From Flavobacterium segetis (GTDB lineage: Bacteria > Bacteroidota > Bacteroidia > Flavobacteriales > Flavobacteriaceae): a stretch of DNA of 64,000 bases. How positions within the stretch are numbered: the first letter of the stretch is position 1; each line of letters opens with the position of its first letter. Under the pieces are notes generated by a model, which saw nothing but the letters and a program-made list of their open reading frames with translations, had not been told where the DNA came from and did no database searches. Where the stretch lies: positions 1 to 64,000 of the forward strand of contig NZ_FQWE01000011.1 in NCBI RefSeq assembly GCF_900129575.1. Reading direction: 5' to 3'. Below are positions 18,026-27,419 of this stretch, piece by piece. A program made the position numbers and the translations under genes.

Positions 18026-18903
18026 TTATGTTTTTTTTTAGTTGCTCAAAGTTAGTAAAAAATGCTCGAAATTTATATCAACTTGAGGATTTAGCAATTA
18101 AGTAATGATAAAAATAAAACTAATTTTTTAAAGATAAAAGCTATGTGAGTTTTTTAATCACTTTAGTAAAACATAAATTATATTATATTTTTTTTGTTTT
18201 AAATTAAATCCATAAAAGTAAATAGACGACTAAAGATAAACGCCATATTAAATGGTTACATAAACTTATATGGTTGCTAAATTATAAAAGTGCTTTAAAA
18301 CAAGTTGTGCTTTATTACGTGGTTAGAGGATAATATCTTATTTTTCTGTATTTGTAAGTCAAATATGTCTACTTATTAAGTTGAGAAAACATAAAATTAA
18401 ATGAATATTGTTTTTTGTCAATTTAGGCTCATATAAATTATTGAGTGGGAAAAGTAAAATGCTACATTAAATGGATAAAATAACTTATACATTTTAAAAT
18501 ATTTTGAAACAGGTTTTTTTGTATGATCTTATATAGGGCAACATTATTAGTTTAAGGTCTTAACTAATATTTGGATAAAGTACATTATGGTGTTTTTGAT
18601 TCATAATTATAAAATAAATTAACAAATCGTATCTGATTTTATATCTACTATATCGTTTCAAAAACCCCAATTTGAATTTTTATTATTTATTGAACGAAAG
18701 CGTTATAAAAAAAGGATTTGTAATGTAGCCCCGATAGAAGCAAGTATCCTGCGCTTTTAGACGCAGATACTGCGTATAGCGGGAGAGAAAATGAACTGAA
18801 TGACAATTTATTTGCTCCTAAAAAAAGAAAATTAATTTTAGGAACAGTTGCATATTTACCTTTGGTAAATTATTCAAAAATGTTCAATCACTTTTTCAAA
18901 AAT
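18026..18903. other. Long non-coding gap (878 bp)
   Basis: No plausible gene in either strand. It holds a degenerate direct repeat of about 70-80 bp (18243-18320 and 18462-18530) sharing ATTAAATGG, AAACTTATA-like and AAACA(A/G)GTT blocks. Towards the right it holds one copy of a dispersed structured element (18726-18820). The rest is featureless AT-rich DNA. Confidence 0.5.
18726..18820 (+). repeat. Dispersed flavobacterial intergenic element, copy A
   Basis: Starts TAGCCCCGATAGAAGC, continues with ATCC, a strong nested hairpin (AGTAT, CTGCG / CGCAG, ATACT around 18744-18770), then TATAGCGGGAGA and ends TTTGCTCCTAAAAAA. The same order of blocks recurs, inverted, at 25909-26003 and 48172-48312. 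Confidence 0.6.
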
Positions 18904-19242
18904 TTAGTCCAACACTTTTTTCACTCTTTCAACGCTATCCAGTTTTGACAAGGTTAATCGAACGATGCTATCTTCGTCAGCTAATAGATTATGCGGAATA
19001 TTAGCATCTAGGGCGATTAAATCTCCTGTTTTTAAAATCATTTTTTCGCCTTCGGCACCAAAAGTTATAGATCCTTGATGAATTTCTACAGTGATAGGAA
19101 ATCCTGCTTTGTGTTCTTTCATTTCCTGACCTTTTCGAAACAAAATTCTGATTTCCTTTGCCGTTTCAGTTTCCATAAGTACCGTTATGGCAACTTTAGC
19201 TTCATTATATTCGATTTCTTTTCTTAGTGATGCTATTTTCAT
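18904..19242 (-). CDS. Small cupin-domain protein
   Basis: 112 residues from the ATG at 19242; a TTG two codons upstream is less likely. Single cupin barrel: EIRILFRKGQEMKEHKAGF (motif 1, one His), PITVEIHQGSITFGAEGE, KTGDLIALDANIPHNLLA (motif 2, PHN His). The metal ligands are partly present (H, E, H), so it may bind a metal, but the catalytic or sensory role is unknown. No operon partner; divergent from cvfB. Confidence 0.8.
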   Translation of the reverse strand: MKIASLRKEIEYNEAKVAITVLMETETAKEIRILFRKGQEMKEHKAGFPITVEIHQGSITFGAEGEKMILKTGDLIALDANIPHNLLADEDSIVRLTLSKLDSVERVKKVLD

Positions 19243-19389
19243 TATCAATATTTTTAGTAATTATTTTTTTAAGGACAATACAAAAGTTAAATTTTTAATG
19301 ACTTTTCACGCGATTGTCACAGTTTTCAATTTTAATAAAGGTAGGTTTTTATAACAGTAAAGTAAAATAATTTGTGAATTAAATCTTTG

Positions 19390-19397
19390 TACCTTTG
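19390..19397 (+). promoter_or_regulatory. -7 promoter box for cvfB
   Basis: TACCTTTG, an exact TAnnTTTG match 38 bp before the ATG; a TTTG at 19371-19374 could be a closely spaced -33 element. Confidence 0.55.
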
Positions 19398-19435
19398 CAG
19401 TCGATAAAGTTAGAATTGACTAAGAATTTAAGAAA

Positions 19436-20290
19436 ATGATTGAAATAGGAAAATACAATACGCTTACCATTTTACGTGATACTAAAGTAGGTTTGTTTTT
19501 AGGGAATCCTGAGCAAGATCCTGAGGGTATTCACGATATTTTATTACCCAATAAGTACGTACCTAATGATTTTGAAATAGGTGACGAGCTCATTGTTTTT
19601 GTGTATTTAGACCATGAAGAAAGACCTGTTGCTACTACGCTAGAACCTTATATTTTGCTTAATGAATTTGCTCTATTGCGTGTGAATTACACCAATCAAG
19701 TAGGTGCTTTTATGGATTGGGGAATGGAAAAAGATATATTAGTTCCGTTTAAAGAGCAGGCGCGTCCTATGGAAAAGGGAAAGCGTTATCTAGTTTATCT
19801 TTATATGGATGAAAAAACAAATCGCTTAGTTGCTTCAAGTAAAACGAATCAGTTTCTTAAAAATGAAGAGTTAACTGTTGAAAAAGGTGAAGAAGTTGAT
19901 TTGATCGTTTCGCACATAACTGAAATTGGAATTAATGTAATAATTAACGAAAAGTACAAAGGATTAATGTACAAGGATGAAGTTTATGATGATGCCATTC
20001 GCACGGGAGACCGCATGCGAGGATACATTAAAACAATACGTCCCGATAATAAAATTGATGTCGCGCTACAAATTCAAGGTTATGAAAGTATTGAGCCCAA
20101 TGCAGATAAAATATTAGAAGAGCTTAAAGCCAGTCGTGGATTTTTGAGACTAACTGATAATTCTCATCCTGAGGATATCAAAACGGTCCTAAAAATGAGT
20201 AAAAAAACTTTTAAAAAGGCTATTGGAGCTTTATACAGGGAAAAATTAATTGAAATCAAGGAAGACGGAATATACTTAGTTAAAGAATAG
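19436..20290 (+). CDS. cvfB: S1-domain RNA-binding protein, CvfB family
   Basis: 284 residues. Three S1-like OB folds (about 1-65, 70-140, 145-215: IEIGKYNTLTILRDTKVGLF, VNYTNQVGAFMDWGMEKDIL, VSHITEIGINVIINEKYKGL) and a C-terminal winged helix (DIKTVLKMSKKTFKKAIGAL). This is the YitL/CvfB layout and length. Family members bind RNA and affect virulence or metabolism in Firmicutes; the role in Bacteroidota is not established. Own promoter box and terminator, so a one-gene unit. Confidence 0.9.
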   Translation: MIEIGKYNTLTILRDTKVGLFLGNPEQDPEGIHDILLPNKYVPNDFEIGDELIVFVYLDHEERPVATTLEPYILLNEFALLRVNYTNQVGAFMDWGMEKDILVPFKEQARPMEKGKRYLVYLYMDEKTNRLVASSKTNQFLKNEELTVEKGEEVDLIVSHITEIGINVIINEKYKGLMYKDEVYDDAIRTGDRMRGYIKTIRPDNKIDVALQIQGYESIEPNADKILEELKASRGFLRLTDNSHPEDIKTVLKMSKKTFKKAIGALYREKLIEIKEDGIYLVKE

Positions 20291-20296
20291 AAAAAA

Positions 20297-20329
20297 AGAA
20301 AGACTAATCGGGAAACGGTTAGTCTTTCT
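20297..20329 (+). terminator. Terminator after cvfB
   Basis: AGAAAGACTAA / TTAGTCTTTCT stem followed by CTTTT, 7 bp after the stop. Confidence 0.85.
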
Positions 20330-20934
20330 CTTTTCAATGCTGTTCTTTTAATTTTAAAATTTTACAGCATAAAATAATTTTAATGTTTTATGTCTTTTAA
20401 TGTTTATACAGTCGCTTCTCTACTTTAATCTAAGTTCACAGTTAGCCGCTGGTTTTTATTATTTATTGAAAGAATATTTTCTAAAAATAATTTTACTAAT
20501 GCCTCGCATTTGCAAGAGCAAGAAAAATAAATCTTTTTCTTTAACCGCAGGTGTTACTTATTACAATTTCGTAAGGTGGAAACTGATTTTATCATTAACT
20601 CTCCCTTTAACGTTTTTGAAATCTTAGGATTACTCATTACCGTACATAGAAGAGTGACAACATTTTTAAGTGTATTCAATACATTCTTTTTTTAGGTTAA
20701 TAAATCAGTGTAAAGCCATCCGCTAAAAAATAAATAAAGTCTATTTATCTGATTAGCTTGAGTTAAAGTTATAAAATTAAGTGAACGACTACTGTTAAAA
20801 AAAATGTTTTTTATTGATATTTAACATTTTGAACTGTTTCATCAGAGAAGGATTACCACAAGGACTATGAATTAGAATAGATATACTGCAAAAAATAATT
20901 TATTTTTACGGTAAAATAATTTAACGCTATAAAT
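20330..20934. other. Non-coding gap before menB (605 bp)
   Basis: No gene supported. A 75-codon open frame (20400-20627) has no recognisable domain, start context or hydrophobic signal and is regarded as chance. No clear TAnnTTTG box seen immediately before menB. Confidence 0.4.
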
Positions 20935-21765
20935 ATGGATTGGATTACTGCTAAAGAATATGAAGATATCACTTATAAAAAATGCAATGGCGTAGCTCGT
21001 ATTGCTTTTAATAGGCCCGATGTGCGTAATGCTTTTCGTCCAAAAACAACAGCTGAACTTTACAATGCTTTTTGTGATGCTCAGGAGGACACTTCTATTG
21101 GCGTTGTTTTATTATCAGCTGAAGGGCCATCTTCGAAAGATGGTGTTTACTCTTTTTGTAGCGGTGGCGATCAAAACGCTCGAGGGCATCAAGGATATGT
21201 AGGTGATGATGGGCAACATCGATTAAATATTCTCGAGGTGCAACGCTTAATTCGCTTTATGCCGAAGGTTGTCATTGCCGTAGTTCCGGGTTGGGCTGTA
21301 GGCGGTGGCCATAGCTTGCATGTTGTATGTGATTTAACTTTAGCCAGCAAGGAACATGCTATTTTTAAACAAACAGACGCTGATGTTACTAGTTTTGACG
21401 GAGGATATGGTTCCGCTTATTTAGCTAAAATGGTAGGACAAAAAAAAGCAAGAGAAATATTTTTTCTAGGTCGGAATTACTCTGCTCAAGACGCGATGGA
21501 TATGGGAATGGTCAATGCTGTGATTCCGCATGATGCGTTAGAGGATACAGCGTACGAATGGGCTCAGGAAATTTTACAAAAATCGCCAATGGCCATCAAG
21601 ATGTTAAAATTTGCGATGAATCTTACTGATGATGGAATGGTAGGCCAACAAGTTTTTGCTGGCGAAGCAACACGACTAGCTTATATGACTGAAGAAGCAA
21701 AAGAGGGCAGAAATGCATTTTTAGAAAAAAGAAAACCAAATTTTGAGAAAAAATGGTTACCGTAA
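20935..21765 (+). CDS. menB: 1,4-dihydroxy-2-naphthoyl-CoA synthase
   Basis: 276 residues of the crotonase superfamily. It closes the second ring of the naphthoquinone from o-succinylbenzoyl-CoA. Typical MenB features: RIAFNRPDVRNAFRPKT, FCSGGDQNARG (oxyanion hole), VPGWAVGGGHSLHVVCDLTL (second oxyanion Gly), DADVTSFDGGYGSAYLAK with the catalytic Asp/Tyr region, and the C-terminal LEKRKPNFEKKWLP that swaps into the neighbouring subunit. Acts in the cytosol between MenE and the thioesterase/MenA steps. Separate promoter likely, as the gap upstream is 600 bp. Confidence 0.96.
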   Translation: MDWITAKEYEDITYKKCNGVARIAFNRPDVRNAFRPKTTAELYNAFCDAQEDTSIGVVLLSAEGPSSKDGVYSFCSGGDQNARGHQGYVGDDGQHRLNILEVQRLIRFMPKVVIAVVPGWAVGGGHSLHVVCDLTLASKEHAIFKQTDADVTSFDGGYGSAYLAKMVGQKKAREIFFLGRNYSAQDAMDMGMVNAVIPHDALEDTAYEWAQEILQKSPMAIKMLKFAMNLTDDGMVGQQVFAGEATRLAYMTEEAKEGRNAFLEKRKPNFEKKWLP

Positions 21766-21960
21766 GTTAGTGAATAGTGAACAGCAATTAGTGTTTAGTC
21801 AAAATTGTAGAGATTGAAAAGTATTGATGTTACACAAATTTCTAAGATTAAGTTGGTACCGGATATAAAAAATTAGTGTCTTTGTGCCGTTATGGCAAAA
21901 AAAATAGTGTTTTGGGAAAATATCAAAATCTTGCAGTAGCACTATAAATAAAAATATTAA

Positions 21961-22482
21961 ATGGAAAATTTTACAAACGAAACGATTGATACTACCCAAC
22001 TTCCTAAATTTGAAGCAGTTATTTTTACGTCGCTTCATTCGAAGTATTTTACGGTGGTAATAATCAATTTAATTATAATTATTACAGTAATGATTATAGC
22101 TCCCCTTATGTTCTCCTTTTTTAGGCCTGAACTGTTTTCTGGGAGATTGTGGTTAATTTTAGGTGCTGTACTTCCAGTTTTATTTATTTGGATTGCAGTA
22201 TTTTCAATTTTAGGCTATAAAAGAAAAGGTTTTGCGTTTAGAGAACACGATGTGTTATATAGAAGTGGAGTGATTGCAACTAATACAATTGTAATTCCTT
22301 ATAATAGAGTTCAACACGTAGCTTTACACGAAGGATTAATTTCGCGTTATTTAGGTTTAGCCAAAGTAGAAATTTTTACTGCTGGCGCAAGTTCGAGTGA
22401 TCTTCAAATACCAGGAATCGAAAAAGAACAAGCTGAAAATATTGAACAATTATTGATGGGTAAAATTCAAAAACAATTGTAA
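21961..22482 (+). CDS. PH domain-containing membrane protein, YdbS-like
   Basis: 173 residues. Two membrane segments (VVIINLIIIITVMIIAPLMF and WLILGAVLPVLFIWIAVFSIL) and one bacterial PH domain (bPH2/DUF304) at about 95-165: GFAFREHDVLYRSGVI, VIPYNRVQHVALHEGLISRY, GLAKVEIFTAGAS. Coupled to the next gene by a one-base TAATG overlap. YdbS/YdbT pairs are a known two-gene unit of unknown function in many bacteria; in Bacillus they have been linked to resistance to amylocyclicin-type peptides (recalled). Confidence 0.85.
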   Translation: MENFTNETIDTTQLPKFEAVIFTSLHSKYFTVVIINLIIIITVMIIAPLMFSFFRPELFSGRLWLILGAVLPVLFIWIAVFSILGYKRKGFAFREHDVLYRSGVIATNTIVIPYNRVQHVALHEGLISRYLGLAKVEIFTAGASSSDLQIPGIEKEQAENIEQLLMGKIQKQL

Positions 22483-23996
22483 TGAGTACTGATTTTAGCT
22501 TACCTCAAAGGCAATCTGTAGTTGGGATTTGGGTTTTGTTTTTTTATTCGCTGCAGCGTTATGCTAGGGCATTTTGGCCTATAATTTTAATTTACGCTTT
22601 TAGATTTAATCAAATTAATAAAATTTATTTGGTTCTTTCGTTAATTGCTTTATTTGTGGTGATTGGAATTATTTCTTACTTGAAATACCTAAATTTTACT
22701 TTTGCTTTGGATTCAGAAAACAAAGAATTTATAATTAATGAAGGTATTATCAATAAAACAAAGACTGCTATTCAGCTCAATAAAATTCAACAAGTAAATA
22801 TCAATCAATCTTTCATCCAGCGCTTAATAGGTGTTTATGAACTTAATGTGGATACTGCTGGAAGCAATAAAAAAGAAGGAGCTATTAAAGCAATTTCACA
22901 TGAATTAGCTTTAGAATTAAAATCACGCTTATTAGAAAATGAGTCTAAAGCGATTGGCGACGAAAACGATACAACAACATTTAAAGAGATTGCTAATGAA
23001 CAGTCGGATTTTGCTGAACCTTTTTTAAGAATTAGTTTTCTAAGTCTGTTGAAAGTCGGTGTAACCTCTAATTATGGACGAAGTATTGCGTTGTTATTAT
23101 TATTTTTCAGCACCATTTACGAGAACTTTTTAAAATTTGGAGATGATGATAACATTTATAAAGAGAAATTTGGAAATTATATTGATCAAAATCTAGTCTT
23201 GCAATCGATTTTATTTTTTATTTTTTGGCTAATTTTCATCGTTTTAATTGTTAATGTATTTAGAACTATTTTTAAATATTTCAATTATACTATCAAACAG
23301 CAAAAAGGATCACTATTGTTGTCATATGGTTTGATAAGCACTAAAAGCACCATTTTGAAACCAGAAAAAGTGCAAATTGTCGTTACTTCAAGAAATTTTT
23401 TCCAAAAAAAAATGGGAATATTGGAACTAAAGATTAAGCAAGCAACCAGCGGTGAAAAAGAACAAAAAGGTTCAGCAATTGATATTCCAGGATGCAGCAC
23501 AGCAGAGGAAGAAGCGATTTTAAATTTGTTATTTCAAAAGATTCCTGCTAAAGGTTTAATGTTGAAACCTAATTGGCGAAAACTTATTTTTTCAATCTTT
23601 CTTACAATAGGATTACCTTTGTTTGCTTTTATTGTCATCGGAACTTATTTAGATTCTGCTGTATTTGAATATTTTTTTATTGTTCCAATTTATATTGTTT
23701 ACATTGGATTGATTCAGTATTTTAAATACATAAACAATAGATTGTTTATTAATAATAATTTTATCATCAAACAAAGCGGTGCCTGGGATATTAGAAAAGA
23801 AATTATTGAACCGAGTAAAATTCAGGCAGTTTCAACGTCACAGCTTTTTTGGCACAAAAAATTAAATATAGGATCAATAACATTGCACACGGCTGGGGGA
23901 GATATCGCTTTTCAATTAGGCGATTACATTGTTTTGAAACAGTACATCAACAAATGGTTGTATGAAATTGAAACTTCAGATAGCAATTGGATGTAA
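22482..23996 (+). CDS. PH domain-containing membrane protein, YdbT-like (three PH domains)
   Basis: 504 residues. Several membrane segments (about 15-75, 190-265, 365-415) alternate with three bPH2 domains. Each has the sequence pattern of a Lys/Gln-Gln-Val core: TAIQLNKIQQVNINQSFIQR, STILKPEKVQIVVTSRNFFQ, EIIEPSKIQAVSTSQLFWHK. Each is followed by an ELxxDTAG/TLHTAGG-like strand. Overlaps the YdbS-like gene by one base, so the two products are probably made and act together in the inner membrane. The pair lies between menB and menA on the same strand but has no known role in quinone synthesis. Confidence 0.85.
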   Translation: MSTDFSLPQRQSVVGIWVLFFYSLQRYARAFWPIILIYAFRFNQINKIYLVLSLIALFVVIGIISYLKYLNFTFALDSENKEFIINEGIINKTKTAIQLNKIQQVNINQSFIQRLIGVYELNVDTAGSNKKEGAIKAISHELALELKSRLLENESKAIGDENDTTTFKEIANEQSDFAEPFLRISFLSLLKVGVTSNYGRSIALLLLFFSTIYENFLKFGDDDNIYKEKFGNYIDQNLVLQSILFFIFWLIFIVLIVNVFRTIFKYFNYTIKQQKGSLLLSYGLISTKSTILKPEKVQIVVTSRNFFQKKMGILELKIKQATSGEKEQKGSAIDIPGCSTAEEEAILNLLFQKIPAKGLMLKPNWRKLIFSIFLTIGLPLFAFIVIGTYLDSAVFEYFFIVPIYIVYIGLIQYFKYINNRLFINNNFIIKQSGAWDIRKEIIEPSKIQAVSTSQLFWHKKLNIGSITLHTAGGDIAFQLGDYIVLKQYINKWLYEIETSDSNWM

Positions 23997-24051
23997 TTTA
24001 GAATAAGTAAGAGAGCGATTTTTCGTAAAACTAAAATATAAATAAAAAGAA

Positions 24052-25014
24052 ATGAAACATTGGATTGAAGCAGCTCGATTGAGAACATTACCCTTATCGG
24101 TCTCGGGTATAATTGTGGGGAGTATGTATGCGTTGGCAAATCCAACAGAAAACATCTTGACACCGACTGAAGTTTTTAATTGGCGTCTTTTTGGTTTCGC
24201 AATTTTAACTACCTTAGGTTTACAAATATTATCAAATTTTGCAAATGATTACGGAGATGGGTTGAAAGGGACAGATAATGACGATAGAGTAGGTCCAAAA
24301 CGAGCTATTCAGAGTGGAGTGATTTCTCCAAAAGATATGAAACGTGCTATAATTATAACGTCATTATTGACGTTGCTTTCTGCTATTTTATTAATTTATT
24401 ATGCGTTTGCTGACACAAATATTTTTTACTCATTGTTCTTTTTAGTGCTTGGTATTTTAGCAATTATTTCAGCAATACGATATACAGTAGGTAATACTGC
24501 TTATGGATATAGGGGTTTTGGTGATTTATTTGTATTTATTTTTTTTGGTTTAGTCAGTACTTTAGGGGTTAACTTCTTATATTCAAAACAGTTGGACGCG
24601 ATATTATTTTTGCCAGCTATTGCAATAGGATTGTTAAGTGTTGGTGTTTTAAATTTAAATAATATGCGAGACGAAGCCTCAGATAGAAAGTCTAACAAAA
24701 ATACAATTGTTGTAAAAATTGGTGGAGCTAGAGCAAAAAAATATCATTATTTCCTCGTCACTTCAGCAATGTTTTTAATCGTTTTGTTTGCAATATTAAG
24801 TGATTTTCATTTTGATCAATATCTGTTTTTATTGGCTTATATTCCGTTAACTAAACATCTAGTTACCGTTAGTAATAATCAAGAGCCTAGATTGTTAGAC
24901 CCTGAATTAAAAAAATTAGCGTTAAGCACATTTGCGCTTTCAATTTTACTAGCGCTCTGTATGATTTATTTCTTTTCGGATGTGGTTGTAAATGCAGTAA
25001 TGGGAGGAAGATAA
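24052..25014 (+). CDS. menA: 1,4-dihydroxy-2-naphthoate polyprenyltransferase
   Basis: 320 residues, UbiA superfamily, about eight or nine membrane helices. It attaches the polyprenyl chain to dihydroxynaphthoate in the inner membrane. The two Asp-rich motifs are present: NFANDYGDGLKGTDNDDRVG (first, binds the prenyl diphosphate with Mg) and NLNNMRDEASDRKSNKNTIV (second). The N-terminus WIEAARLRTLPLSVSGIIVG is typical of MenA rather than UbiA. It starts 55 bp after the PH-domain pair. Confidence 0.94.
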   Translation: MKHWIEAARLRTLPLSVSGIIVGSMYALANPTENILTPTEVFNWRLFGFAILTTLGLQILSNFANDYGDGLKGTDNDDRVGPKRAIQSGVISPKDMKRAIIITSLLTLLSAILLIYYAFADTNIFYSLFFLVLGILAIISAIRYTVGNTAYGYRGFGDLFVFIFFGLVSTLGVNFLYSKQLDAILFLPAIAIGLLSVGVLNLNNMRDEASDRKSNKNTIVVKIGGARAKKYHYFLVTSAMFLIVLFAILSDFHFDQYLFLLAYIPLTKHLVTVSNNQEPRLLDPELKKLALSTFALSILLALCMIYFFSDVVVNAVMGGR

Positions 25015-25223
25015 AATTTTATACAAAGCTTGTAAAATATCAAGAAAAATTAAGTCTTAGAAGTTTCGTTTGATTTTAGAGTAGTTCTTAAAAATTATTA
25101 TAGCTAAGTTTTTGAAAAGAATTATAAAATAACTAAAATAAAAAAGTACAATAAAAAATCTGCGAATCTGAGGTGAGATTTTACAATTTAACTAAATCAC
25201 GTTTTACTTTAAAAATTATAAAT

Positions 25224-25901
25224 ATGAAAATAACATTTTATGGTCACGCTTCATTAGGAATTGATGTTGGTGGCATGCACATATTAGTTGATCCTTACAT
25301 CTCTGCTAATCCAAAAGCGGCGCATATTGACGTAGCTAATTTGAAAGCTGATTACATTTTGCTTACGCATGCGCACGGTGATCATATTCTTGATGTTGAG
25401 GCAATAGCTGGAAGAACTAATGCAGTAATTGTTTCCAATGCTGAAATTGCTGGTTATTATGCTGCAAAAGGTTTTCAATCACATCCCATGAATCATGGCG
25501 GTAGTTGGAATTTTGATTTTGGAAAAGTTAAGTATGTAAATGCCATTCATTCTAGTTCGTTTCCTGATGGAGGTTATGGAGGTAATCCTGGCGGTTTTGT
25601 TATTGAGGGCGAACATAAAAATATTTACATCGCTGGTGATACTGCTTTAACGATGGACATGAAGCTTATTCCGTTGCGTACAAAACTTGATTTGGCTATT
25701 CTGCCAATAGGCGATAACTTTACAATGGATGTTGAAGATGCAATTATTGCTTCTGATTTTGTAGAATGCGATAAAATCCTAGGTTATCATTTTGATACTT
25801 TTGGTTATATTGAAATTGATCACGAGGATTCGATACGTAAATTCTTTAATAAAGGAAAAGATTTAATGTTATTGAAAATAGGGGATTCGATTGAATTGTA
25901 A
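25224..25901 (+). CDS. UPF0173 metal-dependent hydrolase (metallo-beta-lactamase fold)
   Basis: 225 residues from the ATG at 25224; a GTG 17 codons upstream is open but unlikely. Family signature KITFYGHASLGIDVGG, the metal site THAHGDHILDVEAIAG (HxHxDH), GDTALTMDMKLIP and a late HFDTFG His. Length fits UPF0173 (YtkL-like). Substrate unknown. It sits between menA and menC; the same order is familiar from other flavobacteria (recalled), suggesting a conserved block. Confidence 0.9.
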   Translation: MKITFYGHASLGIDVGGMHILVDPYISANPKAAHIDVANLKADYILLTHAHGDHILDVEAIAGRTNAVIVSNAEIAGYYAAKGFQSHPMNHGGSWNFDFGKVKYVNAIHSSSFPDGGYGGNPGGFVIEGEHKNIYIAGDTALTMDMKLIPLRTKLDLAILPIGDNFTMDVEDAIIASDFVECDKILGYHFDTFGYIEIDHEDSIRKFFNKGKDLMLLKIGDSIEL

Positions 25902-25908
25902 TTTTTTT

Positions 25909-26003
25909 TGGAGCTATTCCAGCTATCCGTTTCAATATTTTTTAAAATTTTCAGCGCTTGATAGGCTGGAGGTTTTAAAAAAGGATTTCCACCTCAAACG
26001 GAG
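25909..26003 (-). repeat. Dispersed flavobacterial intergenic element, copy B (degenerate)
   Basis: On the minus strand: CTCCGTTTGAGGTGGAAATCC, a run of T, a variable middle, then ATTGAAACGGATAGCTGG and AATAGCTCC followed by AAAAAAAA. Block order matches copies at 18726-18820 and 48172-48312. Confidence 0.5.
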
Positions 26004-26072
26004 TTCACTGAACACCAAATAAATGAAATTGTAGTAAAGTAATCTGGGCTAAAAATCTCGTTAATTAACAAC

Positions 26073-27278
26073 ATGAAGATTAAAAAAGAATTTTTTCTAT
26101 TAATTACAGCACTCACACTTCAGTCAGGATTTGCACAAAAAGATGGATACTGGGACAAGACAAGAGCAACAACTGCGGAAATTACTGTTTCTGCAAGAGA
26201 TAGAATTATAATAAAGACGCAAGATTTTCCAGAAGGAACCACAGAAGTTGTTTTTAGAATTACACTATTAGACAAAAACCAGCAAATGGCAAGTAGTTTA
26301 GTGTCGGTTTTAAAAGCAATTCCAGATCCAACAGGAATTAGTCAAGGTTCAGCTGGTGCGGTTTTTATTTTATCAAAAATTTCTGGAGATGATAAATGTA
26401 AATATGCAATTTTTTCTAATGAAAATTTGGCTAATTCCTATAAAGAAAATGGAACAACAGAGAATGCTTGCTTCTTGCAAGATATTCCAGTAAGTAAAGA
26501 TGCAAAGTTGCTTTCTGCGGATAAATCTTCTTGCATGAAATTAAACACTGGGAAATTATGGTTTGGTTTTGAAAGCAAAAACTGGATTATGAATCAAAAA
26601 GTCATTCTTGAAGTGGTACCCTGGGTGGATTACAAATTAAGTCGCGGTTGGAGTGTCGAAAATAAAAAATCCATTATCGATCAATGTAAAACATCAAACT
26701 TAGCTCAGAAAATGAGTAATTCTGATGATTTTTGCGTTTGCATTCTTGACAAGATTCAATCCAAGTATAGTTTTAAGGAATTTCAAAAATTATTAGCTGT
26801 AGAGCGTGCTAAAGCTTTCAAAGATTTTGGCGATAGTTGCTTTGGCGAAAGCAATCTTTCTAAGAGTATATATGATGATTTACGTAAACAAGCTTCAGTG
26901 CTTTCAAAAAGAGGAAAACAAGGTGAAGCTATTGCAAAGCTTACAACACTAATTAATGATGGTAAAGCAACTGCTCTCGATTATAATGATATTGGTGAAA
27001 ATTATCTTTTTACAAAGCAATATGGTAAAGCGATTAAATTTCTTAGAGCTGGAGAGAAGTTAGATGAAACAGAGCTTTTAATTAAATTAAATTTGGCGCA
27101 TGCCTACTTATTAAATGATAATTATTCAGCAGCAAAAGCAATTTATAAAGAATACCAATCTCAAAATGTAACAGATAGTTTAAGTTGGACTCAAAAAATA
27201 AAACTAGATTTTGCATTATTTAGAAAAGTTGGAATTCAAAGTAAAGATTTTGAGCGAGTTTTACGATTTTTAGATTGA
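26073..27278 (+). CDS. Secreted protein with C-terminal TPR repeats
   Basis: 401 residues. Signal peptide (EFFLLITALTLQSGFAQ). The N-terminal half is beta-rich with scattered cysteines (DDKCKYAIF, NACFLQD, SSCMKL) and a middle segment like the small Cys-containing DUF found in secreted Bacteroidota proteins (DFCVCILDKIQSKYSFKEFQ). From about 285 there are tetratricopeptide-type helices (AIAKLTTLINDGKATALDYN, IGENYLFTKQYGKAIKFLRA, LLIKLNLAHAYLLNDNYSAA). Probably a periplasmic scaffold. Function unknown; not expected to be part of quinone synthesis despite its position between men genes. Confidence 0.7.
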   Translation: MKIKKEFFLLITALTLQSGFAQKDGYWDKTRATTAEITVSARDRIIIKTQDFPEGTTEVVFRITLLDKNQQMASSLVSVLKAIPDPTGISQGSAGAVFILSKISGDDKCKYAIFSNENLANSYKENGTTENACFLQDIPVSKDAKLLSADKSSCMKLNTGKLWFGFESKNWIMNQKVILEVVPWVDYKLSRGWSVENKKSIIDQCKTSNLAQKMSNSDDFCVCILDKIQSKYSFKEFQKLLAVERAKAFKDFGDSCFGESNLSKSIYDDLRKQASVLSKRGKQGEAIAKLTTLINDGKATALDYNDIGENYLFTKQYGKAIKFLRAGEKLDETELLIKLNLAHAYLLNDNYSAAKAIYKEYQSQNVTDSLSWTQKIKLDFALFRKVGIQSKDFERVLRFLD

Positions 27279-27419
27279 TAATTTATTTAGCTCTTACGTT
27301 GTATTTCTTCGCACAACTTCTTCGAAATAGAGTATGGATTCAGATCGAATTTTTTAAAACTATTTAAAACCATAATAGTTTTGAATAATTAATAGTATTT
27401 TCTATTTAATAAAAAAATT

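Noticed and set aside
20400..20627. 75-codon frame between cvfB and menB
   Set aside because: No family, no signal, poor start context; treated as chance in a gap of 600 bp.
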